Source: Rhizobium sp. CCGE531 | Lineage (GTDB): Bacteria; Pseudomonadota; Alphaproteobacteria; Rhizobiales; Rhizobiaceae | Direction: 5' to 3' | Length of the DNA stretch: 64,000 bases | Assembly: GCF_003627795.1 (NCBI RefSeq) | Contig: NZ_CP032684.1 | Coordinates: 2,457,001 to 2,521,000 of the forward strand | Shown: in pieces, positions 1 through 7,745 of the stretch | Numbering within the stretch: position 1 is the first letter of the stretch | How the letters are laid out: each line of letters begins with the position of its first letter | Notes under the pieces: generated by a model | What the model saw: only the letters and a program-made list of their open reading frames with translations | The model's database searches: none | What the model was told of the DNA's origin: nothing | Position numbers and translations under genes: made by a program

Positions 1-685
1 TCTGCGGGATGCCCTGCAGGCGCAGCGTGATCGACGTCAGCACGCCGAGCGTGCCTTCCGCTCCGACGAAGAGCCGGGTCAGATCGTAGCCGGCGGATGA
101 CTTCCTGGCGCGGCGGGCGGTGCGGATTTCCTCGCCATTGGCGGTCACGACGGTCAAGGACAGCACATTGTCCTTCATCGTGCCGTAGCGCACGGCATTG
201 GTGCCCGATGCGCGCGTCGATGCCATGCCGCCGATCGAGGCATTGGCGCCCGGATCGATCGGGAAGAACAGGCCGGTGTCGCGGAGGTAGGTGTTGAGCT
301 CTTCGCGCGTCACGCCGGGCTCGACAGTGCAGTCGAGATCCTCGGCATTGACTTCAAGCACGCGATTCATCCGGCTGAAATCGATGGAAATCCCGCCTTG
401 CGGCGCATTTACCTGCCCTTCCAGCGAAGAGCCGGTGCCGAATGGAATGATCGGAACCCTGTGCTCGGCGCACGCCTTGACGACGATCTGCACGTCTTCG
501 CGCGTTTCGGCGAACACCACGCCATCAGGAAGCTGCGGTGGGATATAGGTCGTCGTATGAGCATGTTGGCCGCGAAAGCTTTCGCCGGTCTGGAAACGCT
601 CTCCGAAGGCCTGCTTCAGAATGCCGAGAACGGCTGATATGCCAGCTTCGTTGCGTGTTCCCGCCTTTGCATCAGCCAAAACCAT
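1..685 (-). CDS. FAD-linked oxidase (D-lactate/glycolate oxidase GlcD type), N-terminal part, cut by window edge
   Basis: The frame is open from an ATG at 685 to the window edge, giving 228 residues without the C-terminus. It reads as a PCMH-type FAD-binding domain. PFGTGSSLEGQ near residue 83 and a GANASIGGMAS stretch near residue 145 are the flavin-binding motifs of the FAD_binding_4 family, and LFVGAEGTLGVLTSITLRL near residue 207 is the conserved end of that domain. The family oxidises 2-hydroxy acids such as D-lactate, glycolate or 2-hydroxyglutarate and passes electrons to cytochrome c or quinone. The exact substrate cannot be told because the substrate-binding C-terminal domain is missing. 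The gene is divergent from the ABC transporter operon. The start is supported by GGGAGATTCGAACT just upstream, although the spacing is long. Confidence 0.85.
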   Translation of the reverse strand, partial: MVLADAKAGTRNEAGISAVLGILKQAFGERFQTGESFRGQHAHTTTYIPPQLPDGVVFAETREDVQIVVKACAEHRVPIIPFGTGSSLEGQVNAPQGGISIDFSRMNRVLEVNAEDLDCTVEPGVTREELNTYLRDTGLFFPIDPGANASIGGMASTRASGTNAVRYGTMKDNVLSLTVVTANGEEIRTARRARKSSAGYDLTRLFVGAEGTLGVLTSITLRLQGIPQ

Positions 686-984
686 AGTTCGAATCTCCCA
701 TCGCAGTCATCAAGGGCGTTAACCCTTTATTGGTTCTATGAGGCATTTGGGGCAGAACTGTCCAGTCATGAAGTGAACCATTCTCGGCGCATGGGTTCGG
801 CGGCATTCAGACAAGCATCGCGACAGCAATTGCTCATTTTTTAATCACGCCTGATCCGCCAGCAGCCAAGGATGAAGCACTCCCACGCCGATATCCGCAG
901 TCGACGGAGCAATATACCGCTGACTGGCATGGGTCTTGCTTTTTGCCTTCCAGCTTGAACACGCCACGATTGGAAGGACATTCG
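686..984. other. Divergent intergenic region between FAD oxidase and ABC transporter operon
   Basis: About 300 bases with no credible gene. They must hold promoters for both divergent genes. TTGGTTC near 730 and GAACCAT near 775 form a widely spaced inverted pair that could be part of a regulator site, but this is weak. The binding-protein gene has a good Shine-Dalgarno (GGAAGGA at 972-978). Confidence 0.4.
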
Positions 985-1779
985 ATGAAGCGCAGACAAT
1001 TGCTCACGGCACTCGGTATCGCGATGCTGGCGATGGGGTCGCTTTCCGCCCCGCACGCGGCTCGGGCGGACGCCTTGAGCGACGTAACCTCGCGCGGCAC
1101 GCTCCGCGTCGCCGTCCCGCAGGACTTCCCGCCGTTCGGCAGCGTGGGTCCGGACATGACGCCGATGGGCTATGACATCGATATGGCCAACCTGATCGGC
1201 GAAAAGCTTGGTGTGAAAACCGAACTCGTACCGGTCACCAGCGCCAACCGCATCCCTTACCTGCAGACGAGCAAGGTCGATCTGGTAATTTCCAGCCTCG
1301 GCAAGAATCCGGATCGCGAGAAGGTCATCGATTTCTCCGATCCTTATGCGCCCTTCTTCAATGGCGTCTTCGGCCCAGGCGACGTCACCGCCACCAAGCC
1401 GGAAGACCTCTCCGGCAAGACGATCGGCGTCACCCGCGGCGCGATCGAGGATCTGGCGCTGACCAAGGTCGCGCCGCAGGACGCGACGATCAAGCGCTAC
1501 GAGGACAATAACGGCACCATCTCCGCCTTCCTGTCCGGACAGGTCCAGCTGGTTGCGACCGGCAACGTCGTCGCCGCGGCCATTCTCGCCAAGAACCCGC
1601 CGAAAAAGCCGGAGATGAAATTCCTCGTCACCAATTCCCCCTGCTACATCGGGCTCAGCAAGAACGAACCGGCCCTGCAGAAAAAGGTCAACGACATCAT
1701 CGCCGCGGCCAAGGCCGATGGAACGCTGAACAAGATATCGCAGAAATGGCTGGGCACCGACCTGCCGGCCGGCTTCTGA
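985..1779 (+). CDS. Amino-acid ABC transporter, periplasmic substrate-binding protein
   Basis: 264 residues. The start at 985 (MKRRQLLTALG) follows GGAAGGA at a good distance and opens a Sec-type signal peptide of about 29 residues ending ...HAARADA, so the protein is periplasmic. The mature part starts DALSDVTSRGTLRVAV and continues with the PPFG, MGYDIDMANLIGEKLG and DFSDPY motifs of SBP family 3 (HisJ/GlnH/ArtJ type), which captures polar amino acids. An in-frame ATG at 943 would precede the signal peptide and lacks the strong ribosome-binding site. It is the first gene of a four-gene operon, followed by a long perfect hairpin before the first permease. The ligand cannot be read from sequence alone. 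Confidence 0.93.
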   Translation: MKRRQLLTALGIAMLAMGSLSAPHAARADALSDVTSRGTLRVAVPQDFPPFGSVGPDMTPMGYDIDMANLIGEKLGVKTELVPVTSANRIPYLQTSKVDLVISSLGKNPDREKVIDFSDPYAPFFNGVFGPGDVTATKPEDLSGKTIGVTRGAIEDLALTKVAPQDATIKRYEDNNGTISAFLSGQVQLVATGNVVAAAILAKNPPKKPEMKFLVTNSPCYIGLSKNEPALQKKVNDIIAAAKADGTLNKISQKWLGTDLPAGF

Positions 1780-1786
1780 TGAGCGC

Positions 1787-1826
1787 GCGGCCGATTGCAC
1801 CGCCAACTGGCGGTGCAATCGGCCGC
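1787..1826 (+). repeat. Perfect 19-bp inverted repeat between binding-protein and permease genes
   Basis: GCGGCCGATTGCACCGCCA at 1787-1805 is followed by AC and then by its exact reverse complement at 1808-1826. No T-run follows, so it is not a standard terminator. In ABC operons such hairpins directly after the binding-protein gene commonly protect the upstream mRNA end or attenuate read-through, so that the binding protein is made in excess over the permease. That function is inferred from position. Confidence 0.9.
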
Positions 1827-1843
1827 CGGCAAGGCTTTACCTC

Positions 1844-2515
1844 ATGCGCTATCATTTTGATTTCGGCTGGCTCGCCGACTATTACCCGGCCCTGATCAAG
1901 GGCATTTTCGTCACGGTGGAACTGACCCTGGTCGGCGCCGTCCTCGGCATCACCCTCGGCATTGCCTGCGCCTGGGCGCGCGCGCTCGGCCCGCGCTGGC
2001 TGAAGCCATTCGTCGCTGCCTATGTCGAGCTGATCCGCAACACGCCGTTTCTGATCCAGCTCTTCTTCATTTTCTTCGGCCTGCCCGGCATCGGCGTGCA
2101 GATGAACGAGATGACCGCCGCCAATCTCGCCATGATCATCAATCTCGGCGCCTATAGCTGCGAGATCATCCGCGCCGGCATACAGGCGACGCCTAGCGGC
2201 CAGTTCGAAGCCGGCGCGAGCCTTGCCATGACCCGGTTCGAGACCTTCCGGCATGTCGTCCTCGTACCGTCGCTGCAACGCATCTGGCCGGCCTTGTCGT
2301 CTCAGGTCGTCATCGTCATGCTCGGCTCCTCGGTCGTCTCGCAGATCGCTGCCGAAGATCTGACCTTCGCGGCAAACTTCATCCAGTCGCGCTCGTTCCG
2401 CGCCTTCGAAGCCTATTTCGTATCCACGGCAATCTACCTCGTGCTGGCGATCCTGCTTCGGCAAGCGCTCGCCGCCGTGGGGATGCTGATCTTTCCACGT
2501 AGGGTCCGCCAATGA
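1844..2515 (+). CDS. Amino-acid ABC transporter permease (HisM/GlnP type), first subunit
   Basis: 223 residues with about five hydrophobic segments typical of the HEQRo permease family. The motif ELIRNTPFLIQLFFIFFGLP near residue 64 and the cytoplasmic EAA-like loop EAGASLAMTRFETFRHVVLP-type stretch near residue 125 are what the ATPase docks to. It starts 18 bases after the intercistronic hairpin and its stop overlaps the next permease start by 4 bases (ATGA), so the two are translationally coupled. The two permeases probably form a heterodimeric channel in the inner membrane. Confident at family level; substrate unknown. Confidence 0.93.
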   Translation: MRYHFDFGWLADYYPALIKGIFVTVELTLVGAVLGITLGIACAWARALGPRWLKPFVAAYVELIRNTPFLIQLFFIFFGLPGIGVQMNEMTAANLAMIINLGAYSCEIIRAGIQATPSGQFEAGASLAMTRFETFRHVVLVPSLQRIWPALSSQVVIVMLGSSVVSQIAAEDLTFAANFIQSRSFRAFEAYFVSTAIYLVLAILLRQALAAVGMLIFPRRVRQ

Positions 2516-3171
2516 TCCAGTTCACCACATGGGATATCCTGCGCGGCCTGCTTCTGGCCGCGCGCTGGACGATATTGCTGTCGCTCGTCTCCTTTGCCGG
2601 CGGCGCCATCGTTGGCGCGATCCTGCTGCTCCTGCGTATCGGCAAGGCCAGGGCTGGCCGCGTCGCGGTCAGATACTTCGTCGAGCTGTTCCAGGGCACG
2701 CCGCTGCTGATGCAGCTCTTCCTCGCCTTCTTCGGCTTCGGGTTGTTCGGCATCGACGTGCCGGCATGGCTTGCCGCGGGTGGCGCTCTGACGCTCTGGT
2801 CATCAGCCTTTCTGATCGAAATCTGGCGCGGCTGCGTCGAGGCTGTCGCCAGGGGACAATGGGAGGCCTCGGCCAGTCTCGGCATGGGCTATCTGCAGCA
2901 GATGCGCTACGTCATCCTACCCCAGGCGCTGCGCATCGCCGTGCCGCCGACGGTCGGCTTCTCCGTGCAGGTCGTCAAGGGCACGGCCCTGACCTCCATC
3001 ATCGGCTTCGTCGAACTGTCCAAGGCCGGCACCGTCATCACCAATGCGACCTTCCAGCCGTTCACCGTCTACGGCTTTGTCGCGCTCATCTATTTTGCCC
3101 TGTGCTGGCCGTTGTCGAAAAGCAGCCAGATCCTGGAGAGAAAGCTCAATGTCGCTCATCGAAATCACTGA
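2512..3171 (+). CDS. Amino-acid ABC transporter permease, second subunit
   Basis: 219 residues. It has the same family signature as the upstream permease: FVELFQGTPLLMQLFLAFFG near residue 60, and an EAA loop (WEASASLGMGYLQQMRYVIL) near residue 115. Five transmembrane segments are apparent. Its start overlaps the previous stop by 4 bases and its own end overlaps the ATPase gene by 23 bases, so the three genes are one translational unit. It is the partner of the first permease in the membrane-spanning core. Confidence 0.93.
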   Translation: MIQFTTWDILRGLLLAARWTILLSLVSFAGGAIVGAILLLLRIGKARAGRVAVRYFVELFQGTPLLMQLFLAFFGFGLFGIDVPAWLAAGGALTLWSSAFLIEIWRGCVEAVARGQWEASASLGMGYLQQMRYVILPQALRIAVPPTVGFSVQVVKGTALTSIIGFVELSKAGTVITNATFQPFTVYGFVALIYFALCWPLSKSSQILERKLNVAHRNH

Positions 3172-3874
3172 AGTCCGCAAGAGCTTCGGCGCCAACGAGG
3201 TCCTGAAAGGCATCAATCTTGATGTCGAGCCCGGCGAGGTCATCGCCATCATCGGCAAGAGCGGTTCGGGAAAATCGACGCTGCTGCGTTGCATCAACGG
3301 GCTGGAGGCGATCAATGATGGCTCGATTTCCGTCGCAGGCGCGCAGCTCCTGCCCGACGACCTGCACCTGAAGGCGCTCCGGCTGAAGGTCGGCATGATC
3401 TTCCAGCAATTCAATCTCTTCCCGCACCTGACGGCGGGACGCAACGTCATGCTGTCGCAGATGGTCGTCAAGAAGACCGCCAAGGCCGAAGCAGAGGCGA
3501 TGGCGCGGCGAATGCTCGATCGCGTCGGCCTCGGGCACAAGTTCGATGCCTATCCGGATGAACTCTCCGGCGGCCAGCAGCAGCGCGTCGCCATCGCAAG
3601 AGCCCTTGCCATGCAGCCGATTGCGCTTCTCTGCGATGAAATTACGTCGGCCCTCGATCCCGAGCTGGTGGCCGAAGTTCTCGCCGTCGTGCGCGAACTG
3701 GCCGGCGAAGGCATGACACTGCTGATGGTGACGCATGAGATGAAATTCGCCCGCGACGTCTGCTCGCGCGTCGTCTTCATGCACCAGGGCCGCGTGCATG
3801 AAATCGGCCCGCCTGGCGAGGTTTTCGCCGATCCGCGGACACCGGAACTCAGGCAATTCCTCGGCGTTCACTGA
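3149..3874 (+). CDS. Amino-acid ABC transporter ATP-binding protein (GlnQ/HisP type)
   Basis: 241 residues beginning MSLIEITEVRKSFG. It has a Walker A (IIGKSGSGKSTLLRC, about residue 34), Q-loop (IFQQFNLFPHLT), ABC signature (LSGGQQQRVAIARALA), Walker B (IALLCDEITSALDPE) and H-loop (MLLMVTHEMKFA-type). CDEITSALD instead of the usual FDEPTSALD is a small oddity: C replaces F and I replaces P. The start at 3149 is preceded by GGAGAGAAAG, and a longer frame from 3044 only runs inside the permease gene. It hydrolyses ATP to drive uptake by the two upstream permeases. The 3' end overlaps the convergent AraC gene by 26 bases. Confidence 0.94.
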   Translation: MSLIEITEVRKSFGANEVLKGINLDVEPGEVIAIIGKSGSGKSTLLRCINGLEAINDGSISVAGAQLLPDDLHLKALRLKVGMIFQQFNLFPHLTAGRNVMLSQMVVKKTAKAEAEAMARRMLDRVGLGHKFDAYPDELSGGQQQRVAIARALAMQPIALLCDEITSALDPELVAEVLAVVRELAGEGMTLLMVTHEMKFARDVCSRVVFMHQGRVHEIGPPGEVFADPRTPELRQFLGVH

Positions 3875-4778
3875 GCATCGGTCGGCTCTGCCATCCGTCT
3901 CCCCGCACCATGTTGCGCCATGCGCCCGGTGCGATGCCGAAGGCCTTCTTGAAATGCCGGGTCAAGTGGCTCTGATCGGCAAACCCGGTCGCGGCGGCAA
4001 CCTCCGCAATCGGCTCGCCCACGCCAATCATCGCCTTCGCCTGCTGCAATCTCCGCATCAGCAGGAATCGGTGCGGGCTGGTCGCAAAAGCGGCGCGGAA
4101 ATGCCGCGCAAGCGCAAAGCGGTCAAGGCCGGTGATGCGCTCCAGCTCCTGGGATCGCACATCCTGCATGCTATGCGCTTCGAGATAATCCCGTGCGGTC
4201 TTCACCTGTCCCCAGGCAATGCTGCCCAATGGCCGCTGCGGCAGGCGGGCATGCTGGACGAGGCCGTCGGTAAGACGAGAGACGAAATCGTCGACGAAGA
4301 GCTCGTCCAGTTCGCGATCGAGCTCGCCAAGGGCTGCCAGTAACAAGCCGGCGAGACGACTGTCCTCCAGAACAGGTTCATCGACGAATGGCAGACCGAT
4401 CCGTGCCGCCTCCAGACATTGAAACAGGACCGAAGGTTCCAGATACAGCATGCGATAGACGAGGCCGTCCTCGGTCGCAGCCCCGCCGTCATGCAGCTCG
4501 TCCGGATGAAGGATGATCACCCGTCCCGGCACGCTGTAGCGCTGTTCGCCACGGTAACGGAACGTCTGCACGCCCCGCATGGTGACGCCGAGCGCATAGG
4601 TGTCGTGCCGGTGCAGTTCGAATGCGTCGCCTCGAAACTGCGCCTGAATGCGCTCGATGCCGGGATAGGCCGGCGCGGACAGGATGCGGTTGGCCTCCGG
4701 CGTCACGCACAAACGTTCAAGACCCTCGAAGATCTGTCCGGCTACATCCTCGCGCAACGTCCCATTCCCAGACTGCAT
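3849..4778 (-). CDS. AraC-family transcriptional regulator with N-terminal cupin (AraC_binding) domain
   Basis: 309 residues from the ATG at 4778; a GTG at 4790 would add four residues. Neither start has a strong Shine-Dalgarno. The first half contains a cupin-like effector domain (FELHRHDTYALGVTMRGVQTF, then HPDELHDGG). The C-terminal third holds the two helix-turn-helix units of AraC proteins (LERITGLDRFALARHFRAAF and IAEVAAATGFADQSHLTRHF). Its 3' end overlaps the ABC ATPase gene convergently and its start is only 2-14 bases from the divergent DUF2000 gene. It probably controls that neighbour and perhaps the transporter. The effector is unknown. Confidence 0.9.
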   Translation of the reverse strand: MQSGNGTLREDVAGQIFEGLERLCVTPEANRILSAPAYPGIERIQAQFRGDAFELHRHDTYALGVTMRGVQTFRYRGEQRYSVPGRVIILHPDELHDGGAATEDGLVYRMLYLEPSVLFQCLEAARIGLPFVDEPVLEDSRLAGLLLAALGELDRELDELFVDDFVSRLTDGLVQHARLPQRPLGSIAWGQVKTARDYLEAHSMQDVRSQELERITGLDRFALARHFRAAFATSPHRFLLMRRLQQAKAMIGVGEPIAEVAAATGFADQSHLTRHFKKAFGIAPGAWRNMVRGDGWQSRPMLSERRGIA

Positions 4779-4792
4779 GAAAGTGACCACCG

Positions 4793-5200
4793 ATGTTCGA
4801 TACCAAAATCGCGATCGTGCTGCGAAGCGATCTTCAATCCTGGCAGAAGCTGAATGTAACTGCCTTCCTATCGACAGGCATAGCCGGACAATATCCTGAC
4901 ATCATCGGCGAACCCTATCGCGATCGCACCGGCAACGTCTACAACGCTTTATCGATCCAGCCCATTATCGTGCTTTCGGCCGATCCGGAAAGCATTGCCG
5001 CCATTCACCGCCGGTCGCTGGAGCGGGGCGTCACCTCCTCGATCTTCATCGAGGAAATGTTTACAACCGGTCATGACGTCGCCAATCGCGCCGCCTTCTC
5101 CGAATTCGCCCCGGAGGACGCCAAGGTGGTCGGCATCGCCCTGCGCGGCGAAAAGAAAATCGTCGACAAGATCACCAAGGGCGCCAGCATGCACGCATGA
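4793..5200 (+). CDS. DUF2000 domain protein
   Basis: 135 residues. MFDTKIAIVLRSDLQSWQKL followed by NVTAFLSTGIAG and a C-terminal KKIVDKITKGASMHA is typical of the DUF2000 family, small proteins related in fold to peptidyl-tRNA hydrolase 2 and often found beside AraC regulators. Biochemical function is not known. The start follows GAAAG. It is divergent from the AraC gene with almost no space between the two start codons, so its promoter must lie inside the AraC coding sequence. A RIME-like repeat lies directly downstream. Confidence 0.8.
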   Translation: MFDTKIAIVLRSDLQSWQKLNVTAFLSTGIAGQYPDIIGEPYRDRTGNVYNALSIQPIIVLSADPESIAAIHRRSLERGVTSSIFIEEMFTTGHDVANRAAFSEFAPEDAKVVGIALRGEKKIVDKITKGASMHA

Positions 5201-5216
5201 TCTGCCTTGCAATGAA

Positions 5217-5319
5217 GCATGTCGCGCAAAAGTGTGCAGCGGTTTTGCGGCAACGACATGCGTAAAATCAAAGACCTAAAGCGCGAAAAGCGAATCTGAA
5301 AGATCGCGGCGCGCTTTAG
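5217..5319 (+). repeat. RIME-like intergenic repeat, copy A (two palindromes)
   Basis: Two palindromes are separated by a short spacer. GCATGTCG (5217-5224) pairs with CGACATGC (5254-5261) around a core reading AAAAGTGTGCAGCGGTTTTG. CTAAAGCGCG (5276-5285) pairs with CGCGCTTTAG (5310-5319). The order palindrome, AAAAGTG..AGCGGTTTT, palindrome, CAAAGA, second palindrome is shared with 17544-17634 and in degraded form with 30013-30113 and 35273-35330. It matches the description of the rhizobial RIME1 element of about 100 bp. Confidence 0.85.
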
Positions 5320-5352
5320 AAAACAGCCGGATCGCGAGACCCGGCCGTTTTT
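5320..5352. terminator. Bidirectional rho-independent terminator
   Basis: The stem AAAACAGCCGG / CCGGCCGTTTT has one mismatch around ATCGCGAGAC and is flanked by A-run and T-run. It lies between the convergent DUF2000 gene and the OmpA lipoprotein gene and can serve both strands. Confidence 0.8.
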
Positions 5353-5363
5353 GTTGAAAAGGC

Positions 5364-6032
5364 TTAGCCGTTCTGCGTGATCGGCGCGATCTGGATCTCG
5401 ACGCGGCGGTTCTGGGCGCGGCCAGCCTCGCTCGCATTCGATGCGACCGGCTGCGACGGGCCGAAGCCGATGGCCGACATGCGGCGCTGGTCGATGCCCT
5501 GGCTGCCGAGGTAGGACGCAACCGATCCGGCGCGGCGCTCGGACAGATCCTGGTTATGCTGCTGGCTGCCGGTCGAATCCGTATGGCCGTTGACGTCGAT
5601 CAGGGTGCGGTTGAACTTACGCAGAACGATCGCGACGGAATTGAGCGTCGAGAAGAATTCCGGCTTGATCGCGTCCTGGTCGATGTCGAAGGTGATCGCC
5701 GAAGGCATGTTCAGGATGATGCGGTCGCCAGCGCGGGTCACCGAAACGCCGGTGCCCTGCAGCTGTGCGCGCAGTTCGGATTCCTGCTGGTCCATGTAGT
5801 TGCCGATACCGGCGCCTGCGAGCGCACCGACGCCGGCGCCGATCAGCGCGGCATTGCGGCGCGAGGCCGGCGAATGGCCGATCAGAAGACCGGCAACGGC
5901 GCCGACACCGGCACCGATCGCTGCACCGCCGGCGGTATTGGATACCTTCTGCTCACCCGTATAGGGATCAGTGGTGGTGCATGCGTTCAAAAAGGCTGCC
6001 GCTAGGGCAAGAATGGCAATTTTCTTGATCAT
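5364..6032 (-). CDS. OmpA-domain outer-membrane lipoprotein with glycine-zipper region (YiaD type)
   Basis: 222 residues from MIKKIAILALAAAFLNAC at 6032, a lipoprotein signal with lipobox LNAC (Cys18). A glycine-zipper segment follows (AGGAAIGAGVGAVAGLLIG, then AALIGAGVGALAGAGIGNYM). The C-terminal OmpA/MotB-like peptidoglycan-binding domain has DVNGHTDSTGSQQHNQDLSE and RRVEIQI. The protein should be anchored in the outer membrane and bind peptidoglycan non-covalently. A longer frame from 6227 is possible but puts 65 unlikely residues before the signal peptide. An ordinary housekeeping envelope gene. Confidence 0.92.
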   Translation of the reverse strand: MIKKIAILALAAAFLNACTTTDPYTGEQKVSNTAGGAAIGAGVGAVAGLLIGHSPASRRNAALIGAGVGALAGAGIGNYMDQQESELRAQLQGTGVSVTRAGDRIILNMPSAITFDIDQDAIKPEFFSTLNSVAIVLRKFNRTLIDVNGHTDSTGSQQHNQDLSERRAGSVASYLGSQGIDQRRMSAIGFGPSQPVASNASEAGRAQNRRVEIQIAPITQNG

Positions 6033-6227
6033 GGAATCGTCGCTCTCCGGTTCGATGGCCGCAGCAGATATGAAGCATTGCGGCGATATCATGAAGAGGA
6101 ATCTCATCGGGGCCTTTGTCCCCTGTGTATAGCCTAAAGACACGGCTCTTTCGCAAAGGGATCGCCGCCTGTGATCTGCGGGGCCGCATCGACCCCATAT
6201 TTGCCTGCCTGTTCTTCGGGCCGGCAA

Positions 6228-7241
6228 TCAGAGATTCTGGAAGAGCTGCGTCACCGTGGTATAGCTTGCATTGGCGATCGAGAGCGATTGTAGCCCGAGC
6301 TGTTGCTGGGTCTGCAGCGCCAATACCCTGCTCGACTGTTGCTCCATATCAGCGTCCACCAGCTTGCCGACGCCGCTGGTCAGGGAATCGCTGAGATTCT
6401 TGGCGAACTCGGTCTGGAGATTGATGCGCGATTCGAGAGAGCCGAAGGCGGATCCGATCGTCTTGAGCTGGTTCAGCATCGCCGTCACGGTGTTGACCAT
6501 GTCGACGAGGGCGCCTTGCGTCGTATTCGCATCGAGCGAGATCTCCACTTGCCCGCTGGTATTGCCGTTCTTACTGCCGAGCAGAACATAATTTTTTGCG
6601 GCACCGGCCTCGGTCGCGAAGGCCGTCGAGGTCAGGACGCCGTAACCGCCGGTGCCGCTTGACTGGTCGTCTATCAGGTAACGCGCATCGCTTGAAGTGA
6701 CGGGGCCGGTCGTCGAGCTTACGCCTTCATAGTTCAGCATGCCGATCGAGACGGTTCCGTTGGTGCCGCGAATAAGGGATCCAGGAACCTCATGCGGTGC
6801 GGCGGGATCCGCGCCGTCCTGCAGCACGGTCCAGTTGACGCCATTGAAGGTCGCGGACTCCCCTATGCTGCGCAGCTGCTGCTTCAGCTGGGTAAGCTCG
6901 TCATCGAGCTTCGTCTTGTCGACACTGGTCTCATAGGCGCTGACAAGCTTCGTCCTGATTTCGGTCACAACGTCGATTGCACTGCCGACGCCCGTGGAAG
7001 CGGTGCTGACGGTCGAGGCGGCAAGACCAAGCGCATCCTGCACCGACGAAATAGCGCCGACATCGGTATGCGTCAAAGTCGAGATTTTCCAGTATGTGGC
7101 GTTGTCTTTGACTGTCTGTACCCGCAGGCCGGATGACATCTGCCGTTCGGCATTGGTCAGTTTGGTCTGGGTGTCCCTCAGCACTTCCAGTGCTGTATTC
7201 ACAGAAGGACTGACCCTGATGAAGGTCGAAAAAATACTCAC
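6228..7241 (-). CDS. Flagellin (isolated gene)
   Basis: 337 residues with a GTG start at 7241 preceded by CGGAG. The conserved ends of flagellin are visible: N-terminal TKLTNAERQMSSGLRV and DALGLAASTVSTASTGVGSA, and C-terminal ESRINLQTEFAKNLSDSLT with VLALQTQQQLGLQSLSIAN. The centre is a Ser/Thr/Gly-rich variable domain. It would be exported by the flagellar secretion system and polymerise into the filament. The N-terminus (SIFSTFIRVSPSVNTALEVL) differs from the usual rhizobial MTSILTN start, and no other flagellar gene is present nearby, so it is an orphan paralogue. A CtrA-like motif lies about 165 bases upstream. Confidence 0.9.
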   Translation of the reverse strand: MSIFSTFIRVSPSVNTALEVLRDTQTKLTNAERQMSSGLRVQTVKDNATYWKISTLTHTDVGAISSVQDALGLAASTVSTASTGVGSAIDVVTEIRTKLVSAYETSVDKTKLDDELTQLKQQLRSIGESATFNGVNWTVLQDGADPAAPHEVPGSLIRGTNGTVSIGMLNYEGVSSTTGPVTSSDARYLIDDQSSGTGGYGVLTSTAFATEAGAAKNYVLLGSKNGNTSGQVEISLDANTTQGALVDMVNTVTAMLNQLKTIGSAFGSLESRINLQTEFAKNLSDSLTSGVGKLVDADMEQQSSRVLALQTQQQLGLQSLSIANASYTTVTQLFQNL

Positions 7242-7745
7242 GGCACATGAACTCCGGACGCAACAATACGCAACAAATACAAGGAGACATTGAAACCTTG
7301 CCGCGAGCGCTCATGCGCGCGGGCCGAGCGTGTCGGCGAACGGGGAGCAAGGCAAAAACAACGCCTGCGCTCCAGCGGTTACATGCCGCTATGATTAGCA
7401 AACATGCTTAAGAAAGCGCTAAGCGAAACGCCCGATTTACCATAAATAAGCGCAAAGCGGGCAACCGGCGCAACCCACCCGTTCCCGACTATTCCGCCGC
7501 CCGAAGGTTGGCGAGCTTCGAGCGTAGCGCCCCGTCGGACACGATATTGGTCGTCGTCGCCACACTACACTGACGACAACGGGCACGAGGTGGACAACGA
7601 CACGTTTTATCTCCGCTCGCATGCCTTCATTCAAATGCGAAAATAGCTACGCCATCAACGCCCTTAGGCCTTGAATGTGCACTTTTTGTTCTAGTTTCGG
7701 CCCGTTTCTTTTGCCTTTCGGGGTAGAATCATTACATTGGGCCGC
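7242..7745. other. Intergenic region between divergent flagellin and helicase genes
   Basis: About 500 bases without a convincing gene. The flagellin side has TTAA-GAAAGCG-CTAAG at 7408-7423, near the CtrA consensus TTAA-N7-TTAAC. A 25-codon minus-strand stretch at 7489-7563 has protein-like composition and might be a decayed gene end. The remainder shows no clear structure. Confidence 0.35.

Noticed and set aside
7489..7563. A short minus-strand stretch that looks like the end of a protein gene
   Set aside because: Only 25 codons with no recognised family and no upstream continuation. It could be a decayed gene but the evidence is too thin to annotate.
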